Below are positions 7,167-14,028 of a DNA stretch of 16,714 nucleotides, one piece after another. Within the stretch, counting starts at the first letter, position 1. The number at the start of each line of letters is the position of its first letter. The position numbers were made by a program, and so were the translations under genes. Under the pieces are notes generated by a model. The model worked only from the letters and a program-made list of their open reading frames with translations, had not been told where the DNA came from and did not search any database. The stretch comes from Sulfurimonas sp. (GTDB taxonomy: Bacteria > Campylobacterota > Campylobacteria > Campylobacterales > Sulfurimonadaceae): contig JAMORZ010000032.1 in assembly GCA_027063295.1 (NCBI GenBank), forward strand, positions 1 through 16,714, given 5' to 3'.

Positions 7167-9929
7167 ATGGATCCGTTATTAGAACAGTTTTTAAGTGAAG
7201 CAAGAGAAAACTTAGCCTTTATTGACCAAAATATTGAGGAGATCGGAGGAGATGATCCTGAACTTCTTAATTCTGTTTTTCGTGCTGCACATACACTCAA
7301 GGGTGGAAGTGGAATCGTAGGTTTTGAAGCTGTAAAAGAGATCACTCACCATGCAGAAGATCTTCTAGATATGTTGCGTTCAGGAAAGCTAGAGTTTGCT
7401 GATGGTATGACAGATGCATTGTATGATGCTTTTGATGAGGTGATGAACCTTATTGAAGCAGCAGAAGAGACAGGTGAAGTTGTTGATGCTGATGAGGAGA
7501 CTGTGAGCCGTATTGTCACTGAATTGAGTGCTCAAATGGGTAAAGATGCTGCAGCAGAATCTACATGGGAAGTGCCATTTTTACAAGTTGATGATAAAGA
7601 ATCTATTATTAATCTTCCTATGGCAACTCTTCGTGGGGTTTCTAGTATTAAGATTCCGTTTGTTAATCCTCCATTGAGTGAAGAGTATTGTGCTACAAGA
7701 AACCTATATGCTGTTGTGTTTGATGTTGATGATTCTTGTATGGTGTATGGAAATGATCCAGTATATACACTCTCACTTTTAGGTGATCAAGTGCTTGGTG
7801 TATTTACTTGTATGGGTGATGAACAAGCAAAAGGTGTACTTAGTGGAACTGAAGATGAAGATGGCTTGCTTCTTCGTGTACATATGGTTGCGTTTATCCA
7901 TGCAACCTATGAGGAGATTGAAGATTCACTCTTTAATTTTATCGATGAACTCCAACTTATGCCACTTGATGTACAAACACTTTTAAGCATAGATATGGGA
8001 GATAAAGAGCACCAGATCGATTCACTCAAAGAGTTGATGAGTATCGCTGATGATTTTGATCTTGCAACTATCAAAGATGAGGTTGAAGCATCATTAGAAC
8101 TTGTTGGCAAAGAGACGATCCAGTATGCACAACTTCAAAGATTTTTAGATATTGTGGGTCTTATTGATGATACAGATACAACAAAACTTAACTCTTTCTT
8201 TGCAAATCTTTATAAAGGTGAAGTATATACACTTGATGAAGCTCTTGCTCCAAGTGAAATTGTTGCATCTGAAGTTCAAGAAGATCAAACGCAAGAGATA
8301 GATACACAAGAAGATGTTGCTGTGGAAAATAACGATGAAGCTAGCGAAAGCATTGAAGTTAGTGAAGATATGAAAAAAACAGCAGAGGAGATTTTATCTC
8401 AACAATTCAAAGCACTTCCGTATGCAGAGAGTGAAGAGGATATTGAGAGAATCTCTATTATCTTAGATAAGGCTGCACCATTTATAGAGGGTATGCCTCG
8501 AGGTTTTGAGACAAAAGATGAGATGGTTGAGTTTTTATCATCACATTTTAATGTAGATGTTCCAGAAACTCAAGAGAGTCAAACACCTAAAACAACTTCA
8601 ACACAAGAAAAAACCACAACAGTAGAAGCACAACCACAAGCTGAACAAAAAGATCAATCTGCTTCAAAAGCTGTTAAACCAACAAAGCCTGCAAAAGAGA
8701 AATCTGCAAACAATGAACAAAAAGCTGTAGTTGGAAAAACTGTAAAAGTGGAGCAAGAATCAATCGATTCGTTGATGAACGTTATTGGCGAGTTACTTGT
8801 TGCAAAAAACTCCCTTCCGTACCTTGCAGATAATGTATCAACAATGACACACGATATGATCAAACGTGAGATAATGGAGAAATATATCTTTATTAACCGT
8901 CTCTCAGAGCAGTTGCAAGATCTTATTATGGGTATGAGAATGCTTCCAATCTCTTATGTGTTTGATCGCTACCCTAAACTTGTACGTGATATTGCCAAAA
9001 AACTTGGTAAAAAAGTTAAACTTGAGATTAAAGGTGGTGAGACAAAACTTGATAAAAATATGATCGAGATGTTGGCTGATCCAATGATCCATATTATGCG
9101 TAACTCTTTAGATCACGGGATCGAGATGCCAGATGTACGTGAGCAAAAAGGGAAAAATCCAAGTGGTACAGTTTCACTTAATGCTTATGCTCAATCAGAT
9201 AGAATCATCATTGAAATTATCGATGATGGTGCAGGGATCAATGTAGATAAAGTAGCAAGTAAAGTACTAGAAAAAGGGCTTATGACATCAGAGCAGATAG
9301 ATGCACTCTCTGAAAATGAAAAAGCAGAACTTGTACTCCTTCCAGGGCTCTCAACAGCAGAAGAGATCACAGAGTACAGTGGTCGTGGTGTGGGTATGGA
9401 TGTTGTGAAAAAATCTATTGAGAGTTTTGGTGGTACTATCAACATCTCAACACAAGCAAACAAAGGAACTGTGATTACACTTGCTATTCCAATGTCACTT
9501 GCGGTGACTTCTTTGCTTCACATTCAGATGAATGGTATCCATTATGGTATCCCTATGGATAGTGTAAGTGAGACTGTAAAACTTGATAAATCTGAGATAG
9601 AGTATCTTCACAATGAACCTTTTGTTTATATTAGAGGTGAGGTTATTCCACTTCTATTTATTAAGTCTATGCTTGATGAAGAGGCTATGAAAGATGAGCC
9701 ACTCTCGATCGTTGTGCTTAACATCAAAGATAACCTTTTAGCTGTGGTTGTAAACAAGTTCCTTGGTCAGCTAGATGTTGTGCAAAAACCACTTGTTGGG
9801 ATTATGGAAGGGCATCCACTCTTTAGTGGAACAGCACTTCTTGGTAATGGTCAGATTATTATGGCGATCGATCCACTTGGACTTTTGGGGATCTCTCAAA
9901 AACTCAAAGAAGAGATACAGGTGGCATAG
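7167..9929 (+). CDS. cheA: Chemotaxis histidine kinase CheA (no receiver domain, long middle region)
   Basis: At 920 residues this is longer than classical CheA (about 650). The P1 phosphotransfer domain (about 1-125) has phospho-His H42 in RAAHTLKGG. A middle domain at about 140-265, with LYAVVFDVDD and YGNDPVYTLSLLG, looks like the P2-like module of non-classical CheA proteins. It is followed by two short helical segments (about 283-350 and 400-462) separated and followed by acidic and then Gln/Thr/Lys-rich linkers. P3 dimerisation starts near 522 (VKVEQESIDSLMNVIGELL). P4 ATPase has N646 in RNSLDHG, D686-G690 in DDGAGI and G739-M744 in GRGVGM. The P5 CheW-like domain runs from about 780 to the end. 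The main CheA of Helicobacter and Campylobacter is a CheA-receiver fusion (CheAY); this one has no receiver, which suggests a second, separate pathway. Confidence 0.97.
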   Translation: MDPLLEQFLSEARENLAFIDQNIEEIGGDDPELLNSVFRAAHTLKGGSGIVGFEAVKEITHHAEDLLDMLRSGKLEFADGMTDALYDAFDEVMNLIEAAEETGEVVDADEETVSRIVTELSAQMGKDAAAESTWEVPFLQVDDKESIINLPMATLRGVSSIKIPFVNPPLSEEYCATRNLYAVVFDVDDSCMVYGNDPVYTLSLLGDQVLGVFTCMGDEQAKGVLSGTEDEDGLLLRVHMVAFIHATYEEIEDSLFNFIDELQLMPLDVQTLLSIDMGDKEHQIDSLKELMSIADDFDLATIKDEVEASLELVGKETIQYAQLQRFLDIVGLIDDTDTTKLNSFFANLYKGEVYTLDEALAPSEIVASEVQEDQTQEIDTQEDVAVENNDEASESIEVSEDMKKTAEEILSQQFKALPYAESEEDIERISIILDKAAPFIEGMPRGFETKDEMVEFLSSHFNVDVPETQESQTPKTTSTQEKTTTVEAQPQAEQKDQSASKAVKPTKPAKEKSANNEQKAVVGKTVKVEQESIDSLMNVIGELLVAKNSLPYLADNVSTMTHDMIKREIMEKYIFINRLSEQLQDLIMGMRMLPISYVFDRYPKLVRDIAKKLGKKVKLEIKGGETKLDKNMIEMLADPMIHIMRNSLDHGIEMPDVREQKGKNPSGTVSLNAYAQSDRIIIEIIDDGAGINVDKVASKVLEKGLMTSEQIDALSENEKAELVLLPGLSTAEEITEYSGRGVGMDVVKKSIESFGGTINISTQANKGTVITLAIPMSLAVTSLLHIQMNGIHYGIPMDSVSETVKLDKSEIEYLHNEPFVYIRGEVIPLLFIKSMLDEEAMKDEPLSIVVLNIKDNLLAVVVNKFLGQLDVVQKPLVGIMEGHPLFSGTALLGNGQIIMAIDPLGLLGISQKLKEEIQVA

Positions 9930-10694
9930 ATGATTGATTTGATTGTATTTCGTGTACTAAATAATCGCTATGCGATAAAGATAGAAAATATTCAACGTAT
10001 TATCCAAGCTGTAGAGCTTACAACCATACCAAATGCTCACCCACTTATTGATGGGATGATGAGTTATGAAGATGGTGTACTCAAAGTGGTGAGTTTTAGA
10101 AAAATGATAGGACTAGAGACGTATCCTGAGGAGTTGGCATCTTTGTTTGAAAAACTCAAAGATGCTCATATTTCATGGGTGAATTCTCTTGAAGAGTCCT
10201 TAAAAAGAGGTACAGAGTTTACAAAAACAACAAATCCACATCTATGTGAGCTTGGTGCTTGGATAGATAGTTTTACTTCGTATGAAGATAGAGTAACAGT
10301 TGTGTTTAATGAACTTATGGAGTATCATAAAAAACTTCACAATGCAGGAACAGAGGTTTTAGATCTATATAAAAAAGATCAAGAGAGTGCTCTTTCTTTT
10401 TTTGAGTCAGAGATACAAGAGATCTACACAAAAACACTAAGTGCACTCGATGTTTTTGTTGAAGAGCTTGATGCCGTTGCAAACTCTATGCAGAAACTTT
10501 TAGTGTATGAACATGAAGGTAAGATTTTTGCTATAAAGGTTGATGCCATTGAGGATATTGCTCATATTGAAGAGGGTGAAATTATGAGTGCAAGTGAGCA
10601 GGAACATTCAAGCGAATTTTTAGAGCTTAGAGGTGTTTTAGATGTTGATGGTGTTCTTATCAATGTTATCAATAATGTAAATATGCCAAAATAG
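9930..10694 (+). CDS. CheW-like protein split by a CZB zinc-binding domain (W-CZB)
   Basis: A 254-residue protein. Residues 1-62 form the first part of a CheW barrel (DLIVFRVLNNRYAIKIENI, then DGVLKVVSFRKMIGL), and residues about 190-254 form the rest (KLLVYEHEGKIFAIKVDAI, ending in ELRGVLDVDGVLINVIN). Between them lies a helical CZB (chemoreceptor zinc-binding) domain. Its signature is complete: H80 in AHISW, C106 in CELGAW, and H133 and H137 in EYHKKLH. The spacing C-27-H-4-H equals that reported for the zinc ligands of E. coli DgcZ. CZB domains bind zinc through three His and one Cys; in receptors such as TlpD and in DgcZ they are linked to zinc or hypochlorous-acid sensing. Placed in a coupling protein, it would sense within the array itself. 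The ATG follows the cheA stop with no gap, so translation is coupled. Confidence 0.87.
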   Translation: MIDLIVFRVLNNRYAIKIENIQRIIQAVELTTIPNAHPLIDGMMSYEDGVLKVVSFRKMIGLETYPEELASLFEKLKDAHISWVNSLEESLKRGTEFTKTTNPHLCELGAWIDSFTSYEDRVTVVFNELMEYHKKLHNAGTEVLDLYKKDQESALSFFESEIQEIYTKTLSALDVFVEELDAVANSMQKLLVYEHEGKIFAIKVDAIEDIAHIEEGEIMSASEQEHSSEFLELRGVLDVDGVLINVINNVNMPK

Positions 10695-10704
10695 GGAGTA
10701 TATG

Positions 10705-10974
10705 ATGTCAATAACATACGAAGCAAACAAAGCAACTTTCACTTCTGTGATTTATGAAGATGAAGTGATCTCATTTAGAGATTTTTTACAAGAGAAAGCA
10801 CCAGAAGAGGTGCAGATAGATCTCAAAGAGTGTGATGATATCCATCTTGCAGTGATGCAACTTATGATGGCATATATGAAAAACTATCCTTTAGTTTGTG
10901 AATATGGGGATGAGAAAAAACTTTTTCAAAAAGTTCTAGAGGGGTTTGATACTAGTGAAGACCATTGTAGTTAG
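10705..10974 (+). CDS. STAS-like small protein without the phosphorylatable Ser/Thr
   Basis: An 89-residue protein with the layout of a STAS domain (anti-sigma-factor antagonist fold): a first strand pair, then the core VQIDLKECDDIHLAVMQLMM at about residues 36-55, and a terminal helix. In SpoIIAA-type STAS proteins this core reads DLSxVxxIDSxGLxxL, and the Ser after IDS-type Asp is phosphorylated. Here the matching position is Leu (L48), so switching by phosphorylation at that site is not expected. Small STAS-like proteins do occur in non-flagellar chemosensory operons. Their job is unclear, and they may act as adaptors for a partner. Of the two adjacent ATGs (10702 and 10705) the second has GGGAG at a 6-base spacing. 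The 3' end overlaps the ParA gene. The family call rests on a short pattern and is moderate. Confidence 0.6.
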   Translation: MSITYEANKATFTSVIYEDEVISFRDFLQEKAPEEVQIDLKECDDIHLAVMQLMMAYMKNYPLVCEYGDEKKLFQKVLEGFDTSEDHCS

Positions 10975-11701
10975 TAACAGAAAAGGTGGTTCTGCAAAAA
11001 CCACAACTGCAGTCAATATTGCAAGTGGATTGGCAAAATACGGTTCTGTTTTGCTTTTGGATTTTGACACACAAGGCCATGCATCTATTGGTGTAGGGAG
11101 TGATGTAAACGAAAACTTAGGTGTGCACTCTATTTTTGAGGGTAAAACTTTAAGTGAGAGTTTTATTCCAACAGTACATGAAAACCTTACACTCTCACCA
11201 GCTCTTGCATTTTTTGATGTTTATGAGTATTCAGATCTTCGAGGGGTACTCAAAAGTCGTTTTAAACGTGAGTCTATTGCAGATTTTTTTGATTATTGTG
11301 TGATCGATACTCCACCAACTTTTGATGCACTTTTAAAAAACTCTTTAGAGGTGGCAGATAGTGTGGTGATCCCTTTTGTTCCTCACCATCTTGGTGTTGT
11401 GGCAGTTGGACAGATGATGAGAGCTTTATATAAAAGCAACAGTGCCTCTGAGAAAAAAATAGAAAATATTTTTATTTTGCCTGTGATGTATAATCCCCAT
11501 ATAAATGAACATAAAGAGTCTGTTGCTAAGGTAAAGACATCTTTTGGTGAAGAAAAACTTCTTCCACCAATAGGGATAGATATTAAACTAGCAAAGCAGT
11601 TTGAGTCAGGTGCACCGATTATTTTAGATTCTAAACGCTCAAAAGGTTTGAAAGATTATAAATTATGTGTAGATGAGATATTAACAAGGTTAGGAAAATA
11701 A
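10955..11701 (+). CDS. ParA/MinD-type ATPase, probable chemosensory-array positioning factor
   Basis: A 248-residue ATPase of the ParA family. Deviant Walker A is RKGGSAKTTT (K10 to T18), with Ala where most ParA proteins have Gly (KGGxGKTT) but with both Lys kept. Walker A' is LLLDFDTQGHASIG (D36, D38) and Walker B is YCVIDTPPTFDALL (D118). No ParB gene is adjacent and the neighbours are all chemotaxis genes, so plasmid or chromosome partition is unlikely. ParA homologues that place chemotaxis arrays are known: PpfA in R. sphaeroides (cytoplasmic TlpT cluster) and ParC in Vibrio (polar arrays). This gene fits the PpfA role because the operon receptor is soluble. GTG at 10955 is taken as the start, overlapping the previous gene by 20 bases; a TTG at 10946 would add three residues but has no usable ribosome site. 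Confidence 0.9.
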   Translation: MKTIVVSNRKGGSAKTTTAVNIASGLAKYGSVLLLDFDTQGHASIGVGSDVNENLGVHSIFEGKTLSESFIPTVHENLTLSPALAFFDVYEYSDLRGVLKSRFKRESIADFFDYCVIDTPPTFDALLKNSLEVADSVVIPFVPHHLGVVAVGQMMRALYKSNSASEKKIENIFILPVMYNPHINEHKESVAKVKTSFGEEKLLPPIGIDIKLAKQFESGAPIILDSKRSKGLKDYKLCVDEILTRLGK

Positions 11702-11703
11702 AA

Positions 11704-13035
11704 ATGAGAATATTGATTGTTGATGATAATATGACTAACAGAGTAATGTTAAAAGCTCTCATAGATAATTATGCACAGGAATATAATTATACTTTTGAAA
11801 CGCAAGAAGCAGAAGATGGAGTTGATGCTGTTTTTAAATGTGATCAAAATGATTTTGATATGGTGTTGATGGATATCAATATGCCAAAAATGGATGGGAT
11901 AGAAGCAAGTAAGCTAATTCGTGCTAAATATCCAAAGATGATGATTATTGCAGTTTCTACAAGTGATGATCTTGAACAAAGACGAGAGATTCTCAACAAT
12001 GGGGCAGAGGATTATATCTCAAAACCTGTAGATGCTGATATTTTTAAGTCCCGTATGAAAAATTATATCTCTTTACTTGAAGCAAGGCAACAAAAAACAT
12101 CAGCTGCAACAGTGCGTTTTATCAACCTTTTTTCCAATGCAATTTATAGTAGACATACAACATTTATATTTGATTCAGAAGATTCTTTGGCAGAATTTTG
12201 GGAGTTTTTCCTTTTAAAAGTGAGAGTAAAGTCTAATCATCTTAGTGATATTGTACGTATTGTTGTTGCTATTGTTGAAGCACAAATGAAAATTTCACCT
12301 ACCAGCAAACTATATATTGAAGAGTCAGATACGATGCAGTATTTTACACTAACAAATATTGATGTTCTTCCTCAAAAAGTGATTCAACTTATTTTGAAAA
12401 AAAACGGTTTGGATGAGGGGTATAAACTCAGTTCAAGTAAAATCTCTTTTGAGTTGCAAAAAGCAACACAATATGATGAAGAAACTTTTGATGATATGCC
12501 ACCTCAAGAGATGGAAACATCATCTCAGACACAAGAAGAAAAAAAAGAAAATGACCCATTGCCAGAATATAAACGATCTAATGAGTTAAAAGTTTTCGAT
12601 TATATCGATGATGATGATATGTATGATCTTGAAGAGTATATAGGTAAATTAAATTCCATTATGCTAGTTGTTGGTTATGGTGATGTAACCGAAGAGGATG
12701 TTGTTGAAATTTATTCATACTTAGATAAGATAAGTGCTATATTATCTTCTTATAGTGAAGTATATCCTATCTCAATAGCACTTTCAGAACTCTCAGCAGA
12801 TATGTCAAGTCATATCGAAGAGTTTACGAAATCTTCTGAAGCATTAGGACCTATGTGTAAAGCATTTGCAACAGATCTTTCAAACTGGTTAGAACAGTCA
12901 TTTCATACAGGAGCTCCAAGTGCAGAGTTTATGAATGATACTATTGTTGTAAACTGCCAAACAATAGGTGGTATGCTCAAAATAGATGAAACACCTGTGG
13001 ATGATGGTGACTTTGATGATATTTTTGATTTTTAG
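11704..13035 (+). CDS. Receiver-domain protein with unassigned C-terminal region
   Basis: A 443-residue protein. The N-terminal receiver (about 1-125) has D7-D8 in LIVDDNM, phosphoacceptor D57 in LMDINMP, Ser/Thr in AVSTSDD and Lys in YISKPVD. The region at about 140-250 is a mixed alpha/beta segment (FIFDSEDSLAEFWEFFLLKV, later SKLYIEESDTMQYFTL) that I do not recognise. A Gln/Glu-rich linker follows at about 255-290, then a helical segment at about 300-415 and an acidic tail ending GDFDDIFDF. No DNA-binding, GGDEF, EAL, HD or kinase motif is visible. It follows the ParA gene by 2 bases and could be the output or a regulator of array placement; both are guesses. The tail resembles that of the short CheZ-like protein in the same operon. 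The gene looks intact and matches its neighbours in base use. Confidence 0.82.
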   Translation: MRILIVDDNMTNRVMLKALIDNYAQEYNYTFETQEAEDGVDAVFKCDQNDFDMVLMDINMPKMDGIEASKLIRAKYPKMMIIAVSTSDDLEQRREILNNGAEDYISKPVDADIFKSRMKNYISLLEARQQKTSAATVRFINLFSNAIYSRHTTFIFDSEDSLAEFWEFFLLKVRVKSNHLSDIVRIVVAIVEAQMKISPTSKLYIEESDTMQYFTLTNIDVLPQKVIQLILKKNGLDEGYKLSSSKISFELQKATQYDEETFDDMPPQEMETSSQTQEEKKENDPLPEYKRSNELKVFDYIDDDDMYDLEEYIGKLNSIMLVVGYGDVTEEDVVEIYSYLDKISAILSSYSEVYPISIALSELSADMSSHIEEFTKSSEALGPMCKAFATDLSNWLEQSFHTGAPSAEFMNDTIVVNCQTIGGMLKIDETPVDDGDFDDIFDF

Positions 13036-13043
13036 GAGTGGTG

Positions 13044-13250
13044 ATGTATAAAGTAAGAGTTCAAAACCCTTGTAGCTGTTTTATTAAACGTGGTATGAGT
13101 GAAGTGAGTGAGTTTGACTCAAAAGCCGAAGCAAAAGCAGAAGCTGAATCTATGATGGAGACGATGGAGAAAACATTTTGTCAAAAGCATGAGTTTGCAC
13201 TCACTGAACAGTTTGGTGACTACACCATCTTTATCAAACCAAAGCGCTAG
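13044..13250 (+). CDS. Small Cys-containing protein of unknown function
   Basis: A 68-residue protein and the last gene of the operon. It begins with a strand-like segment and a Cys pair (NPCSCF, C10 and C12), then a charged Ala/Glu/Lys helix at about 25-43, then FCQKH (C46 and H49) and a final strand pair (TEQFGDYTIFIKPK). CxC plus CxxH could bind a metal ion, but this is only a possibility. I do not recognise the family. GTG codons at 13038 and 13041 are in frame, but ATG 13044 has AGGAG at a 5-base spacing and is the best start. It follows the receiver gene by 8 bases, so it is likely co-transcribed. Its TAG stop overlaps the stop of the convergent kdsB. Confidence 0.8.
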   Translation: MYKVRVQNPCSCFIKRGMSEVSEFDSKAEAKAEAESMMETMEKTFCQKHEFALTEQFGDYTIFIKPKR

Positions 13251-13268
13251 AGAAAAATCTCTATCGCT
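13243..13268. terminator. Inverted repeat at the convergent gene ends; possible two-way terminator
   Basis: AGCGCTAGAGA at 13243-13253 and TCTCTATCGCT at 13258-13268 pair in 10 of 11 positions (C13247 against T13264 is the mismatch) around an AAAA loop. The stop codons of both convergent genes lie in the left arm. The hairpin is nearly symmetric and so can form in either transcript. Neither side is followed by a clear run of T, so intrinsic termination is uncertain; it may instead protect 3' ends. Confidence 0.5.
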
Positions 13269-13963
13269 CTTGATAAATCCTCTTTGGTATCTATCCCAAA
13301 TCCTGTTGAAGCAACTTTTAACATTGTTATCTTTTTACTATGGTAGATGGCACGAAGTTGCTCTAGTCCTTCTATATCTTCTACAGGAGCATCTGGCAGG
13401 TTGCAAAAATCGTGTAATGATTTTTTAGAAAAACCATAGATGCCGATATGCCCAAAGTAGGTTGCATTGCCACTTCTGTTGTAAGGGATCGCTGAGCGTG
13501 AGAAGTAGATGGCATTATTGTTCTCATCGAGAACAACTTTGACAAGATTTGGATCTTGTGCGGCATCTGCGTTTATGGCATTGTAACAGCTTCCCATAAT
13601 AAAATCTTCACCTTGTGTTTTTAGCTCTTGGAGTTTTTGCATCAAGCTACTCACTACCTCAGGCTCAATAAATGGCTCATCTGCTTGAACATTGATGATG
13701 ATCTCATCATCTGCAAGGTTTAAGATATTTGCACACTCATAGATACGGTCTGTTCCACTCTTGTGTGTTGTTGATGTAAGACGAGCATCTATGCCATGCT
13801 CTTTACATATCTCGATAATACTCTCATCATCAGCAGCAACAACAACTTTGTCAATATGCTCAACTCTTTTTGCGGTGCGAACCACCATAGGAAGCCCACC
13901 AATGTCAGCTAAAACTTTTTGTGGAAAACGACTCGATGCCAAACGTGCAGGGATAATAATCAT
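13247..13963 (-). CDS. kdsB: 3-deoxy-manno-octulosonate cytidylyltransferase KdsB
   Basis: KdsB couples Kdo to CTP to make CMP-Kdo, the activated sugar for the lipopolysaccharide inner core, so this marks a Gram-negative cell. The 238 residues match the family length. The N-terminus has the nucleotide-binding signature MIIIPARLASSRFPQKVL, followed by GGLPMVVRT. Further family motifs are VVVAADDESI, THKSGTDRI, INVQADEPFI, YFSRSAIPYNR and HIGIYGFSK, with DIEGLEQLRA near the C-terminus. It is the only minus-strand gene in the window. A likely ribosome site, AGAGG, lies just upstream of its ATG and a TATAAT box about 30 bases upstream. Its stop overlaps that of the chemosensory operon by 3 bases in the palindrome CTAG. 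It is unrelated in function to its neighbours and looks intact. Confidence 0.97.
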   Translation of the reverse strand: MIIIPARLASSRFPQKVLADIGGLPMVVRTAKRVEHIDKVVVAADDESIIEICKEHGIDARLTSTTHKSGTDRIYECANILNLADDEIIINVQADEPFIEPEVVSSLMQKLQELKTQGEDFIMGSCYNAINADAAQDPNLVKVVLDENNNAIYFSRSAIPYNRSGNATYFGHIGIYGFSKKSLHDFCNLPDAPVEDIEGLEQLRAIYHSKKITMLKVASTGFGIDTKEDLSRAIEIFL

Positions 13964-13981
13964 ACTTTAATACCTCTTTGA

Positions 13982-13987
13982 TATAAT
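13982..13987 (+). promoter_or_regulatory. Putative -10 box for the methyltransferase gene run
   Basis: A perfect TATAAT with TTTGA just before it, 41 bases upstream of the ATG at 14029. No good -35 is seen, which is normal for Campylobacterota sigma-70 promoters. It is the only strong candidate for the plus-strand genes 14029-16714 in this 65-base gap. Confidence 0.55.
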
Positions 13988-13993
13988 TACACC

Positions 13994-13999
13994 ATTATA
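13994..13999 (-). promoter_or_regulatory. Putative -10 box for kdsB
   Basis: ATTATA on the plus strand reads TATAAT on the minus strand, 30 bases upstream of the kdsB ATG. It faces the plus-strand TATAAT only 6 bases away, giving the near-symmetric TATAATTACACCATTATA at 13982-13999. Each predicted start point would fall in or beside the other box. Confidence 0.5.
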
Positions 14000-14028
14000 A
14001 CCAACTAAGATTAAAGGCTCACTCAACA

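Noticed and set aside
10946..10954. TTG start for the ParA gene, adding three residues
   Set aside because: No ribosome site fits it, and the GTG at 10955 gives the usual short N-terminus just before the ATPase strand. It remains a minor alternative.
13189..13428. Plus-strand open frame across the end of the operon and the kdsB 3' end
   Set aside because: It overlaps two clear genes, its product resembles no protein, and there is no start signal. It is a shadow of kdsB.
13964..14028. Possible small RNA or riboswitch in the kdsB/methyltransferase gap
   Set aside because: The gap is only 65 bases and is explained by two promoters and the leader regions; no stable structure is seen.
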